Assembly (NCBI RefSeq): GCF_037572775.1
Contig: NZ_JBBHKA010000001.1
Coordinates: 620,001 to 684,000 of the forward strand
Direction: 5' to 3'
DNA: 64,000 nucleotides
DNA from: Ramlibacter sp. PS4R-6
Lineage (GTDB): Bacteria; Pseudomonadota; Gammaproteobacteria; Burkholderiales; Burkholderiaceae_C
Shown in pieces: positions 8,209 to 16,594 of the stretch. The notes below the pieces were generated by a model. It was not told where the DNA came from and did not search any database. It saw only the letters and a program-made list of their open reading frames with translations. The translations under genes and the position numbers were made by a program. Each line of letters starts with the position of its first letter. The stretch's first letter is position 1.

Positions 8209-9400
8209 GGGAGACCTCCGGATGGGTAAGGGTTCGGGAACGGTCGGCGCGCCACAGCCAGGCGGCGGACAGGAACAGGCTGGCCGCGGCGAGCTGCAGC
8301 GCGACGTCGAGGCCGTGCTGCGCGAACCCGGGCACGTGCAGCAGCAGCGACGAAGCGATGGGGCCGGCGATCTGGCCGAGCGCGAACGAGGCGGTCATGC
8401 GCGCCACCAGCGGCGTCGCGTCCCCGTGCGCGCGTGCGCGCACTTCCTGCACGCCGGCCAGCGTGACGATCATGAAGGTGCCGCCGACGCACAGCGCCGA
8501 CAGCGCGATGGTGAAGCCATTGAGCCACACGCTGGGCAGCAGTGTCCCGACGCCCATCACGACGTTGGAGACGGCCCAGACCTGCAGGCGGCTGGCATGG
8601 CGCAGCACCCAGGCCGCGACGAAGGTCGACGCCGCCGCCGTGATGCCGAACACCGGCCAGGCCAGGCCGAAGATGCGCGGGTCCTGCACCAGCGAGCGCG
8701 CCATCACCGGCAGGAAGGTCGCGGGCAGGATGTAGCCGAAGCCGAGCGCGCCGTAGCACACGACCAGCGCGCGGATGTTCTCGCCGCCCGCGGCGCGCGC
8801 GGGTGGCGCGGGCATCGCGCCGGCGGCTGCACCGTTCAGGCGGTGCAGCACCACCGCGATCGGCACCAGCAGCACGAGCACGATCGCACCGAGCTGCAGC
8901 CACAACATGTCGGCGCTGGCATGCCATGCGGACCCAGCGACGCAATACACGCCCGCTGCGGCGATGCCGAAGCCCACGCCCGAGTACACCGCGCCCGCGA
9001 GGTCGCCGCGGCTCGCGCGCGCCAGCGCCCCGAGGCACCAGATCGCCGTGGCGACGAAAGCCCAGGCGCTCGCGACACCGGCCGCGAAGCGCAGCACGCC
9101 CCACAGCCATGGCGCCAGCGGCAGCGCCATCGCGGCCGTGAGCAGCGCCGTCAGCGCGAGCGCGGTGACCGCCAGCCGCACGGCGCTCCAGCGCAGGCGC
9201 GACGCGGTGAGGGCGCCCGCGAGGTAGCCGGCGTAGTTCGCCGCGGCGATCCACCCGCCCACCGCGACGTCGAGCCGGCCCTCCGCGATCATCAGCGGCA
9301 TGAGCGGCGTGAAGGCGAAGCGCCCGATGCCCATGGCGGCCGCGAGCGACAGGATGCCCGCGAAGACGACGGCGCTGGGCGGGACCGGGTGCTTTGCCAT
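8198..9400 (-). CDS. YbfB/YjiJ-family MFS transporter
   Basis: 400-residue inner-membrane carrier with about 12 hydrophobic segments. The N-terminal stretch AAAMGIGRFAFTPLMPLM is characteristic of the YbfB/YjiJ branch of the major facilitator superfamily, whose substrates are largely unknown. It is first in a two-gene operon with the CMD-family gene (11-bp overlap) and is divergent from the LysR gene at 9467. This is a common arrangement for a regulator controlling uptake or efflux of one compound. Confidence 0.82.
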   Translation of the reverse strand: MAKHPVPPSAVVFAGILSLAAAMGIGRFAFTPLMPLMIAEGRLDVAVGGWIAAANYAGYLAGALTASRLRWSAVRLAVTALALTALLTAAMALPLAPWLWGVLRFAAGVASAWAFVATAIWCLGALARASRGDLAGAVYSGVGFGIAAAGVYCVAGSAWHASADMLWLQLGAIVLVLLVPIAVVLHRLNGAAAGAMPAPPARAAGGENIRALVVCYGALGFGYILPATFLPVMARSLVQDPRIFGLAWPVFGITAAASTFVAAWVLRHASRLQVWAVSNVVMGVGTLLPSVWLNGFTIALSALCVGGTFMIVTLAGVQEVRARAHGDATPLVARMTASFALGQIAGPIASSLLLHVPGFAQHGLDVALQLAAASLFLSAAWLWRADRSRTLTHPEVSHAR

Positions 9401-9466
9401 GGCGACCGATTAGACCGAGAATGCAAACCACGCACAAATGAATAATCGAGAAGGATCGTTCTTGCC
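9401..9466. promoter_or_regulatory. Divergent LysR/MFS control region
   Basis: The 66 bp between the MFS start and the LysR start must hold both promoters. It is notably AT-richer than its surroundings and contains the dyad AGAA-GGATCG-TTCT (9450-9463) immediately before the LysR start, a candidate autoregulatory site. Confidence 0.35.
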
Positions 9467-10327
9467 ATGAGAACCATCGACCTGGACACGCTGGAGATCT
9501 TCCGCACCGTCGTGCAGGAAGGCGGCGTCATCCGCGCCGCCGCCAAGCTCAACCGCGTGCAGTCGAACGTGACCACGCGCATCAAGCAGCTGGAGGAGCG
9601 CCTGGGCAAGCGGCTGTTCCGCAAGCAGGGCCGCTCGCTCGCGCTGTCGCCCGAGGGCGAGCTGCTGCTGTCGTACGCGCAGCGCCTGTTCCGCATCGCC
9701 GACGAGGCCGAGCACGAGCTGATGAGCGGCAAGCCCATGGGCGTGTTCCGCATCGGCTCGCTGGAGAGCACCGCCGGCAGCCGCTTGGCGCCCATGCTCT
9801 CGAAATTCCACAAGCTGTACCCGGGCGTGGTGGTCGAGCTCGTCACGGGCACGACCGGCGCGCTCATCGAGCGCGTGGGCCGCTTCGAGATCGAGGGCGC
9901 GTTCGTGTCGGAGCCGTTCACGGCGCCGGGGCTGGAGGCGATGAAGGTCTTCGACGAGGAGCTGGTGCTGATCACCTCGCGTGACATGCCGCCGGTGACG
10001 CGCGCGAGCCAGCTCGCCGGGCACACGCTGATCGCCTTCGTGAACGGCTGCTCCTACCGCAAGCGCATGGAGGAATGGCTGGGCGCGTCGGCCCTGATGC
10101 CGGCGCGCACGCTGGAGTTCGCGTCCTACCAGGCCATGATCGCCTGCGTCGCCGCCGGCACCGGCTACGCGCTGGTGCCGAAGTCGCTGCTGGCGTCGCT
10201 GCGATCCGGCGGCGAAGTCAAGCAGCACGAGCTGCCGGCGCGCATCCGCCGCAACCACACGCACCTGGTGTGGCATGGCGCGGCCTCCTCGGCGCTGGAG
10301 AAGCTGCAGGCGCTACTGAAGCAGTGA
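9467..10327 (+). CDS. LysR-family transcriptional regulator
   Basis: 286 residues. An N-terminal winged helix-turn-helix (residues about 4-62, including GGVIRAAAKLNRVQSNVTTRIKQLEERLG) precedes a periplasmic-binding-protein-like effector domain beginning near residue 90 (FRIGSLESTAGSRLAPML). The gene is divergent from the MFS/CMD operon at 9400, its likely target. Its 3' end overlaps the convergent waaF gene by 15 bp. The effector is probably the compound moved by the MFS protein; identity unknown. Confidence 0.88.
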   Translation: MRTIDLDTLEIFRTVVQEGGVIRAAAKLNRVQSNVTTRIKQLEERLGKRLFRKQGRSLALSPEGELLLSYAQRLFRIADEAEHELMSGKPMGVFRIGSLESTAGSRLAPMLSKFHKLYPGVVVELVTGTTGALIERVGRFEIEGAFVSEPFTAPGLEAMKVFDEELVLITSRDMPPVTRASQLAGHTLIAFVNGCSYRKRMEEWLGASALMPARTLEFASYQAMIACVAAGTGYALVPKSLLASLRSGGEVKQHELPARIRRNHTHLVWHGAASSALEKLQALLKQ

Positions 10328-11302
10328 GCGCACGCGCTCGGGAGTGATGTCGTAGAGGCAGCGCGTGTGCCCCAGCGGGCAGTCGCGCTGGAAGCACGGC
10401 GCGCAATCCAGCGGCGGCTGGTAGGCCGCGTCGTCGCGCAGCCAGACCACGGTGGCGTGATCATTCAGCGGCGGCGTGTGCTCGGGCGAGGACGAGCCGA
10501 ACAGCGCGACCTGGGGCACGCCGAAGGCCGCTGCGACGTGCATCAAGCCGGAGTCGTTGGAGATCATGGCCTTCGCCGATGCGATCAGCGCGAACGCATC
10601 GGGCAACGAAGTCTTCCCCGCGAGGTTGATGCAGCGCCCGCCCCCCGCCTCCTGCGCGATTTCTTCGCACAGTTCCCGCTCCTTGCCGGAACCCAGCAAG
10701 ACGACGGGCAGCGGGAGTGTCTTCGCGAGTTCGGCGTAGTGGATCGCCGGCCAGCGCTTGGCGGGGCCGAACTCGGCACCCGGGGCGAAGACGTAAAAAC
10801 CGCCACTTGGCAGGTGGGCCCTCTCGAGCGCTGCAGAGATTTCTTCCTTGGGAAGCTGCAGCTGCGGCCGATCGCCCTCCACGCCGGCTTCGCCCGCGAG
10901 CGCCGAATAGAACGCCACCATCGGCGGCTTGCCCTTGGGATTCTTCAGGCGGTGCGTGAGCAGCCCCACGCGCGCTTCACCGAGGTAGCCCACGCGCTTG
11001 GGAATGCTCGCGAGGAACGGCAGCAGTGCGCTCTTCAGCGAATTCGGCAGCACGTAGGCCGCGTCGAACTTGCCTTCGGCTTCCTTGGCGATGCGCCGGC
11101 GCTCGCGCAGTTGCAGGCCGCCGTGCTGGAACGGGAACTCGATGACCTCGCCGACCTGCGGCATCGCGCGGTACACCGGCGCCACCCAGGGCACGGCGCC
11201 GACCGTGAGCCGCTCGCCGCGCGCCGCGAGGCGGCGCATCAGCGGCTCGGTCATCACCGCATCGCCGATCCATTGCGGGGCAATGACCAGCGAGCGCGTC
11301 AT
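10313..11302 (-). CDS. waaF: ADP-heptose:LPS heptosyltransferase II
   Basis: A glycosyltransferase family 9 enzyme (329 residues) that adds the second heptose to the lipopolysaccharide inner core on the cytosolic face of the inner membrane. Recognised from the start RSLVIAPQWIGDAVMTEPL, the KSALLPF region, the mid-protein FAPGAEFGPAKRWP segment, and ISNDSGLMHVAAAFGVPQVALFGSSSPEHTPP at the nucleotide-sugar site. It is the last gene of the ilvE - zinc-finger - waaF operon, starting 10 bp after the zinc-finger gene, a typical Comamonadaceae order. Confidence 0.92.
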   Translation of the reverse strand: MTRSLVIAPQWIGDAVMTEPLMRRLAARGERLTVGAVPWVAPVYRAMPQVGEVIEFPFQHGGLQLRERRRIAKEAEGKFDAAYVLPNSLKSALLPFLASIPKRVGYLGEARVGLLTHRLKNPKGKPPMVAFYSALAGEAGVEGDRPQLQLPKEEISAALERAHLPSGGFYVFAPGAEFGPAKRWPAIHYAELAKTLPLPVVLLGSGKERELCEEIAQEAGGGRCINLAGKTSLPDAFALIASAKAMISNDSGLMHVAAAFGVPQVALFGSSSPEHTPPLNDHATVVWLRDDAAYQPPLDCAPCFQRDCPLGHTRCLYDITPERVRSLLQ

Positions 11303-11312
11303 GGCCCGCGCC

Positions 11313-11534
11313 TCAGTGGGCGCCGCCCCAGTGTTCCCCGGCCTTGAGCTTGTAGACCGTGCCGCAGTAGGCGCACTTGGCCTCGCCCGTACGCGCCACG
11401 TCCAGGTAGATGCGCGGGTGGTTGTTCCAGATCTTCATGCCCGCGACGGGGCTGGGGCAGAACACGCCGCCGTTGGCGTTGAGGTCCTTCGCCATGAGCT
11501 CGACGACGGCGTCCTTGCGTACGGTGTTGTCCAT
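11313..11534 (-). CDS. Small zinc-finger (zf-CHCC type) protein
   Basis: A 73-residue protein beginning MDNTVRKDAVVEL. A probable zinc site is formed by Cys26 (VFCPSP), His39 (NNHPRIYLD), Cys54 and Cys57 (CAYCGTVYKL), the CHCC pattern seen in the NDUFS6 accessory subunit of complex I and in many free-standing proteobacterial proteins. It starts 5 bp after ilvE ends and finishes 10 bp before waaF. The role is unknown; a link to complex I is only a family association. Overlapping longer frames on this strand are shadows. Confidence 0.85.
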   Translation of the reverse strand: MDNTVRKDAVVELMAKDLNANGGVFCPSPVAGMKIWNNHPRIYLDVARTGEAKCAYCGTVYKLKAGEHWGGAH

Positions 11535-11539
11535 CGCGT

Positions 11540-12475
11540 TCAGACCTTGGTGAGCCAGTGGGCGTACTTGGCGTTGCGGCCGTTGACGATGTCGAAGAAG
11601 CCCGACTGGATCTTCTCCGTGATGGGCCCGCGCGAGCCCGCGCCGATCTGCACGCGGTCGAGTTCGCGGATGGGCGTGACCTCCGCGGCCGTGCCGGTGA
11701 AAAACGCCTCGTCGCTGATGTAGACCTCGTCGCGCGTGATGCGCTTCTGCACGATGTCCAGGCCCAGGTCCTTGGCGATGTGGAACACGGTGTTGCGCGT
11801 GATGCCGTTGAGCGCGCCGGCCGAAAGATCCGGCGTGTAGATCACGCCGTCCTTGATGAGGAAGATGTTCTCGCCCGCGCCTTCGGAGACGAAGCCGGTG
11901 GAATCGAGCAGCAGCGCCTCGTCGTAGCCGTCGTCCAGCGCTTCCATGTTGGCGAGGATGGAGTTGCTGTAGTTGCTCACCGCCTTGGCCTGCGTCATCG
12001 TGATGTTGACGTGGTGGCGCGTGTAGCTGGAGGTCTTCACGCGGATGCCGCGCTTGAGGCCCTCTTCGCCCAGGTAGGCGCCCCAGGCCCAGGCCGCGAC
12101 CATCAGGTGGATCTGGTTGCCCTTGGGGCTGACGCCCAGCTTCTGCGAGCCGATCCACGTGAGCGGGCGGATGTAGCAGCTCTCCAGCTTGTTGGCGCGC
12201 ACCACCGCCTTCTGCGCCTCGTTCACCTGCTCCTTCGTGAAGGGCAATTGCATGCGCAGGATCTTGGCGCTGTTGAAGAGGCGGTCGGTGTGTTCCTGCA
12301 GGCGGAAGATGGCCGTGCCGTTGACGGTGTTGTAGGCCCGCACGCCTTCGAAAGCGCCGCAGCCGTAATGCAAGGTGTGCGTGAGGACGTGGATCTTGGC
12401 ATTGCGCCAATCCACCATCTCGCCATCCATCCAGATCTTGCCGTCGCGGTCGGCCATGGACGGTAGTGCGCTCAT
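11540..12475 (-). CDS. ilvE: Branched-chain amino acid aminotransferase
   Basis: PLP enzyme (311 residues, fold type IV) catalysing the last step of Ile, Leu and Val synthesis. Seen: HTLHYGCGAFEGVRAY near residue 33, the Schiff-base lysine in MTQAKAVSNYSNS (Lys164), FVSEGAGENIFLIKDG, and the EAFFTGTAAEVTPI segment. I chose ATG 12475 (MSALPSMADRDGKIWMDGE), because the family begins this way and the longer frame runs into non-homologous Arg-rich sequence. It heads the zinc-finger/waaF transcript and follows a small membrane protein gene by 37 bp. Confidence 0.94.
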   Translation of the reverse strand: MSALPSMADRDGKIWMDGEMVDWRNAKIHVLTHTLHYGCGAFEGVRAYNTVNGTAIFRLQEHTDRLFNSAKILRMQLPFTKEQVNEAQKAVVRANKLESCYIRPLTWIGSQKLGVSPKGNQIHLMVAAWAWGAYLGEEGLKRGIRVKTSSYTRHHVNITMTQAKAVSNYSNSILANMEALDDGYDEALLLDSTGFVSEGAGENIFLIKDGVIYTPDLSAGALNGITRNTVFHIAKDLGLDIVQKRITRDEVYISDEAFFTGTAAEVTPIRELDRVQIGAGSRGPITEKIQSGFFDIVNGRNAKYAHWLTKV

Positions 12476-12512
12476 GGGAAATCCAATCGAGGTTCTGTGG
12501 GAACCGGGGATT

Positions 12513-12935
12513 TTACGGCGCGGGAGCGGCCGGCGCGTCTTCCTCCGCGGGCGGGCGGTACAGGTCCCACTTGACGAGGCGGCCATTGGCGAAATCGCAG
12601 GTGACGTGCGAGCCCGTCCCGTCGGTCCAGCGGAAGACCTCGGGCTGCTGGCCCTGCGGCGACAGCGGCTCGCCCAGCGAGTTCGTCAGCGCCATCACGT
12701 GCAGCATGTTCACGCCCGGCTTGAGCTTGGCGTTGAGCATCACGGCGCTGCCGACGTAGCCCTTGGGACGGTTGGCGGCTTTTTGCAGCACGGCCATCAT
12801 GCGGTTGAAGTGCAGCAGCAGGTACATCACCATGGCGCCGACGGCCAGCGCGACGCCGCCCCAGCCCGCGATGCGCCAGCCGATGGCGACGAGCACCGCG
12901 CCCAGGATGGGCAGAACGATCTTCTGGAAGTCCAT
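12513..12935 (-). CDS. Conserved-type small membrane protein, unknown
   Basis: 140 residues. Two closely spaced hydrophobic helices at about 5-22 and 24-42 (IVLPILGAVLVAIGWRI, GGVALAVGAMVMYLLLHF), then a soluble domain with AVMLNAKLKPGVNMLHVM and GSHVTCDFANGRLVKWDLYRPP, and an Ala/Pro-rich tail. The soluble part looks folded but I do not recognise it. It sits directly before ilvE on the same strand, so it may be the first gene of that transcript. Confidence 0.75.
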   Translation of the reverse strand: MDFQKIVLPILGAVLVAIGWRIAGWGGVALAVGAMVMYLLLHFNRMMAVLQKAANRPKGYVGSAVMLNAKLKPGVNMLHVMALTNSLGEPLSPQGQQPEVFRWTDGTGSHVTCDFANGRLVKWDLYRPPAEEDAPAAPAP

Positions 12936-12991
12936 GGGCGCGATTGTGCGATGGCGCGCAACGCGCCCGCACTGTGGCTAGTGCTTATGCC

Positions 12992-14365
12992 TCACAGGCC
13001 CCGGACGACCTCGAGCGCTTCCTCGATGCGGTCCACCGCATGGATGGTGAGTCCCTCGATGTCCTTCGAGCCCTTCCGCGGCGCATTGGCCTTGGGCACG
13101 ATGGCCACCGAAAAGCCGAGCTTGGCGGCTTCGCGCAGGCGCTCCTGGCCGCGCGGCGCGGGCCGCACCTCGCCCGCCAGCCCGACCTCGCCAAAGGCGA
13201 TGAAGCCGCGCGGCAGCGGCCGGCCGCGCAGGCTGGACGTGATGGCCAGCATCACCGCGAGGTCCGCCGCCGGCTCGCTGATGCGCACGCCGCCCACGGC
13301 GTTGACGAACACGTCCTGGTCCATGCACGCCACGCCCGCGTGCCGGTGCAGCACGGCCAGCAGCATGGCCAGCCGGTCGCGGTCCAGGCCCACCGAGAGG
13401 CGGCGCGGGCTCGGCCCGCCGCTGTCCACCAGCGCCTGGATTTCCACCAGCATCGGGCGCGTGCCTTCCAACGTGACCAGCACGCAACTGCCCGGCACGG
13501 GCTCGTCGTGCTGCGACAGGAAGATGGCGCTGGGATTGGCGACACCTTTCAGGCCCTTCTCGGTCATCGCGAACACGCCGATCTCGTTGACGGCGCCGAA
13601 GCGGTTCTTGATCGCGCGCACCAGGCGGAAGCTCGAATGCGTGTCGCCCTCGAAGTACAGCACCGTGTCGACCATGTGCTCGAGCACGCGCGGGCCGGCG
13701 AGCGCCCCTTCCTTGGTGACGTGGCCCACCAGCACGACGGCCGTGCCGCCAGCCTTGGCGGCGCGCGTGAGGTGCGCCGCGCACTCGCGCACCTGCGCCA
13801 CCGAACCGGGCGCCGAAGTGAGCTGGTCGGAATACACCGTCTGGATCGAGTCGATGACGGCGATGGCGGGTTGCGTCGCCGCGATGGTCGCGAGGATCTT
13901 CTCGAGCTGGATTTCCGCCAGCACCCGGACCTGCGAGTTGTCCAGGCCCAGGCGCCGCGAGCGCAGCGCCACCTGCGCCGCGCTCTCCTCGCCGGTGACG
14001 TAGAGCGTGGGGACGTTCGCCCGCTGGAGGTTGTCCAGCGCCTGCAGCAACAGCGTGGACTTGCCGATGCCCGGGTCGCCGCCGATCAGCACCACGCCGC
14101 CTTCGACGATGCCGCCGCCGAGCACGCGGTCGAGTTCACCGATGCCGGTGGGCGTGCGCTCGACCTCGCTGGCCTCGATCTCGGAGAGCACCGCTACCTC
14201 GGATGGCTTGGCCAGCGACGCGAAGCGGTTGCGCCCGGGCGAGGCCTGCTCGGGCACCGTCTCGATCAAGGTGTTCCAGGCCTCGCAGTGGGGGCACTTG
14301 CCCAGCCACTTGGCGCTGGTGCCGCCGCACTCGGTGCAGGAATAGGTTGTCTTGTCTTTCGCCAC
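12992..14365 (-). CDS. radA: DNA repair protein RadA (Sms)
   Basis: RecA-like branch-migration helicase involved in recombination repair. Parts in order: a four-cysteine zinc finger (Cys10, 13, 24, 27: CTECGG...CPHC), Walker A GDPGIGKST at about 96-104, the RadA-specific KNRFG motif (RAIKNRFGAVNEIG), and a C-terminal Lon-protease-like domain with GGVRISEPAADLA. I start at GTG 14365, giving MAKDKTTYSC as in family members. The GTG at 14395 would add ten residues overlapping the upstream protease gene, whose stop is at 14374. It closely follows that gene. Confidence 0.93.
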   Translation of the reverse strand: MAKDKTTYSCTECGGTSAKWLGKCPHCEAWNTLIETVPEQASPGRNRFASLAKPSEVAVLSEIEASEVERTPTGIGELDRVLGGGIVEGGVVLIGGDPGIGKSTLLLQALDNLQRANVPTLYVTGEESAAQVALRSRRLGLDNSQVRVLAEIQLEKILATIAATQPAIAVIDSIQTVYSDQLTSAPGSVAQVRECAAHLTRAAKAGGTAVVLVGHVTKEGALAGPRVLEHMVDTVLYFEGDTHSSFRLVRAIKNRFGAVNEIGVFAMTEKGLKGVANPSAIFLSQHDEPVPGSCVLVTLEGTRPMLVEIQALVDSGGPSPRRLSVGLDRDRLAMLLAVLHRHAGVACMDQDVFVNAVGGVRISEPAADLAVMLAITSSLRGRPLPRGFIAFGEVGLAGEVRPAPRGQERLREAAKLGFSVAIVPKANAPRKGSKDIEGLTIHAVDRIEEALEVVRGL

Positions 14366-14373
14366 GCGCCAGT

Positions 14374-15720
14374 TTATGGCTTCGCCGCTGACCACGGCTT
14401 GTCAGGGGCGTCCTTGCGCATCGCTTCGCGCCAGCGCATGGCATCGTGCACGCGGAAGCGCGTGCTCGGGTGGTCGAAAAACAGGAATTCCTCGATCGGG
14501 CCCGGGTCGGGCTTGCGGTATTCGGTGAGCTTCAGGTCCACCTCGGCTTCGGCGATCGGCTCCTGCGCCAGGTTCAGCGCGAAGCGGTCGGCCTCGATCT
14601 CCTGCACGCGGATGAGCGTGTTGGTCACGGGCGTGGCGACGAAGAAGAAGACGGAGACCACCGCCGCCAGCAGCGGCAGCGCGGCGACGTCGCCCTCGCC
14701 TTTCAGGCCCCAGCCTTCGCCCCAGCGCCGCAGGGCCGCGCGCGTGCCCCATTGCGTGAACGCGAAGCCGACCATGAAGAGGAACGCCAGCATCACGAGG
14801 AACTTGTACTGGTGGTTCATGACGTAGTGCCCGAGCTCGTGGCCCATGACGGAGCGGATCTCGCCCAGCGACGACTTGCGCAGCAGGTTGTCGTTCAGGC
14901 GGATCTGCGCGTTGCCGAAGCCGCCGGAGACATTGGCGCTCACGCGCGTGGTCTGGCGCGACGCGTCGACCTCGTAGATGTCGTTGGCCGGAACGCCGTT
15001 GGCGTGCGCCATCGCCAGCACGGAGGCCTTGATCACGGGGTCGGTGACGGGCTTGTAGGTGTTGAAGAGCGGCTCGATCCACACCGGCGCGACCACCATC
15101 GCCAGCACCTGGAAGGCCAGCACGAGGCCGGTCGCCGCCAGCCACCAGCGGTCGGCCAACTTGCGGATGAAGGCGAAGAGCGGCGGCACGAGGATGGCCG
15201 ACACGACGATCCCGATCGCCAGGGCAATCAATTGCTCGCCGAACCACGCGCCGAATCCCTGCGTGGCCATGCCGTACTGGTGTTCGCGGATGAAGTTCTG
15301 GTAGATGGCCAGCGGCGCGCTCAGCACCCAGGCCGCCAGCCAGTAACCCATCGCGAAGATGGCGTCGGCGAGGAACGGCCGCCTGGCCTTGCGGTAGGCC
15401 CAGTCGCGAAAACGCGCCGAACGGCCGCCGGCCAACAGCACCCATGTGATGGCCAGGCCCAGCACCAGGTTCCACAGCAGCAGCCAGTAGCCGCCCTCGA
15501 AGTAGTTGTTGGCGCGCTCGACCGTCTCCTTCGGCAGGCGGTCCATGAAGGCCTGCGTCGCCGCCTCGGCATCGCGCGGCAGCGCCGCGCGCCACGCGTC
15601 GTCGATGGGCTTGATGACGAACTGCTTGTTGTCCGGCGCCGCCGGCGCGTTGTCCGCCGCGTGCACCGTGCACGCGAATGCGAGCAGCAGCGCGAACGCC
15701 GCTGCGATGAGCTTCTTCAT
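14374..15720 (-). CDS. M48 membrane metalloprotease (Ste24/CAAX-protease type)
   Basis: A 448-residue zinc protease with a signal sequence (residues 1-21, ending VHA), several membrane helices (about 76-97, 120-140, 162-182, 192-212, 305-322), and the active site VMGHELGHYVMNH (HExxH at 294-298). A second zinc ligand is the glutamate of VQEIEADRFAL. The domain order matches bacterial Ste24/CAAX-prenyl-protease-1 relatives rather than the shorter HtpX. In bacteria without prenylated CAAX proteins such enzymes probably do membrane-protein quality control (inference). A good Shine-Dalgarno AGGAG precedes ATG 15720. Confidence 0.88.
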   Translation of the reverse strand: MKKLIAAAFALLLAFACTVHAADNAPAAPDNKQFVIKPIDDAWRAALPRDAEAATQAFMDRLPKETVERANNYFEGGYWLLLWNLVLGLAITWVLLAGGRSARFRDWAYRKARRPFLADAIFAMGYWLAAWVLSAPLAIYQNFIREHQYGMATQGFGAWFGEQLIALAIGIVVSAILVPPLFAFIRKLADRWWLAATGLVLAFQVLAMVVAPVWIEPLFNTYKPVTDPVIKASVLAMAHANGVPANDIYEVDASRQTTRVSANVSGGFGNAQIRLNDNLLRKSSLGEIRSVMGHELGHYVMNHQYKFLVMLAFLFMVGFAFTQWGTRAALRRWGEGWGLKGEGDVAALPLLAAVVSVFFFVATPVTNTLIRVQEIEADRFALNLAQEPIAEAEVDLKLTEYRKPDPGPIEEFLFFDHPSTRFRVHDAMRWREAMRKDAPDKPWSAAKP

Positions 15721-15749
15721 GGGATGCCCCTTTCTCCTGGGGCGCGACT

Positions 15750-16529
15750 TTAGACGATGCCGCGGTACGAGCCGCCATCCAGCTGGATGTTTTGCCCGCA
15801 GATGAAAGACGCCTGCTCCGAGCACAGGTAGGCGCACATGTCGGCGAACTCCTCGGGCCGGCCGAAACGTTTGGCGGCGATGGTGTCGGTGAGCTTCTGC
15901 CGCGCGGCCTCCACCGGGATGCCATCCAGCTTGGCCTGCCGCTCGATCAGGTACTGCTGGCGCGGCGAGTCGATGCGCTCGGGCAGCAGGTTGTTGATCG
16001 TCACGTTGTCGACCACCGCCTCGGTGGAGATGGCCTTGCTCAGGGCCGTGAGCGCGGTGCGGGCGGCCGTCGACAGGCCCTGGTGGGCGCGCGGCGACTT
16101 CACCATGGCCGACGTGATGTTCACGATGCGGCCAAACCGGCGCTGGCGCATGCCGGGCAGCAACGCGCGGATCAGGAGCGCGGCCGGCAGGAAGTTCTGC
16201 TCGAACACCGCGATGTAGGCGTCGTGGTCCCAGTCCTCGAACTTGCCCGGTGTGGGCCCGGCGTTGTTGGTCACCAGGATGTCGGCGTCGGGGCAGGCGG
16301 CGACGAGCGCCGCGCGGCCGGCGTCGGTCGTGATGTCCGCGGCCACCGGCACCACCTCGCCGCCGGTTTCCGCCGCGATCTCCTGCGCGGTGGCAGCGAG
16401 CTTGGCGGCGTCGCGGCCGTTGATGAACACCTTCACGCCTTCGCGCGCCAGCGAGGTGGCGCAGGCGCGGCCCAGCCCCTGCGAGGAGGCGCAGACGATG
16501 GCCTTGCGGCCGGCGATGTGCAGGTCCAT
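15750..16529 (-). CDS. SDR-family oxidoreductase with non-canonical active site
   Basis: 259 residues with a Rossmann fold: CASSQGLGRACA in place of the classical TGxxxGxG, TNNAG for NNAG, and C-terminal QNIQLDGGSYRGIV. At the catalytic tetrad, Ser140 is present (NITSAM), but the positions of the YxxxK pair read Ser153 and Arg157 (GLSTAARTALTALSK). Such degenerate SDRs form a recognised group resembling beta-ketoacyl-ACP reductase, with unclear chemistry. The gene is divergent from hpaR and may be under the same control. Its role in homoprotocatechuate breakdown is unproven. Confidence 0.85.
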   Translation of the reverse strand: MDLHIAGRKAIVCASSQGLGRACATSLAREGVKVFINGRDAAKLAATAQEIAAETGGEVVPVAADITTDAGRAALVAACPDADILVTNNAGPTPGKFEDWDHDAYIAVFEQNFLPAALLIRALLPGMRQRRFGRIVNITSAMVKSPRAHQGLSTAARTALTALSKAISTEAVVDNVTINNLLPERIDSPRQQYLIERQAKLDGIPVEAARQKLTDTIAAKRFGRPEEFADMCAYLCSEQASFICGQNIQLDGGSYRGIV

Positions 16530-16567
16530 GTGGAAATCTCCAGCTTTGCGGCGCCGCCGCCAATCAT

Positions 16568-16579
16568 TTAATATATTAA
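16568..16579. promoter_or_regulatory. Palindrome TTAATATATTAA, candidate HpaR operator
   Basis: A perfect 12-bp AT palindrome in very GC-rich surroundings, 15 bp before the hpaR start and 38 bp from the divergent SDR start. MarR proteins bind such dyads at their own promoters, so this is the best HpaR operator candidate. It may double as AT-rich promoter core. Confidence 0.5.
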
Positions 16580-16594
16580 CTAATCCGGCGCGCC

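Noticed and set aside
812..15720. The two M48 proteases as duplicates
   Set aside because: One is a 269-residue exported protein, the other a 448-residue polytopic Ste24-type enzyme; they belong to different subfamilies.
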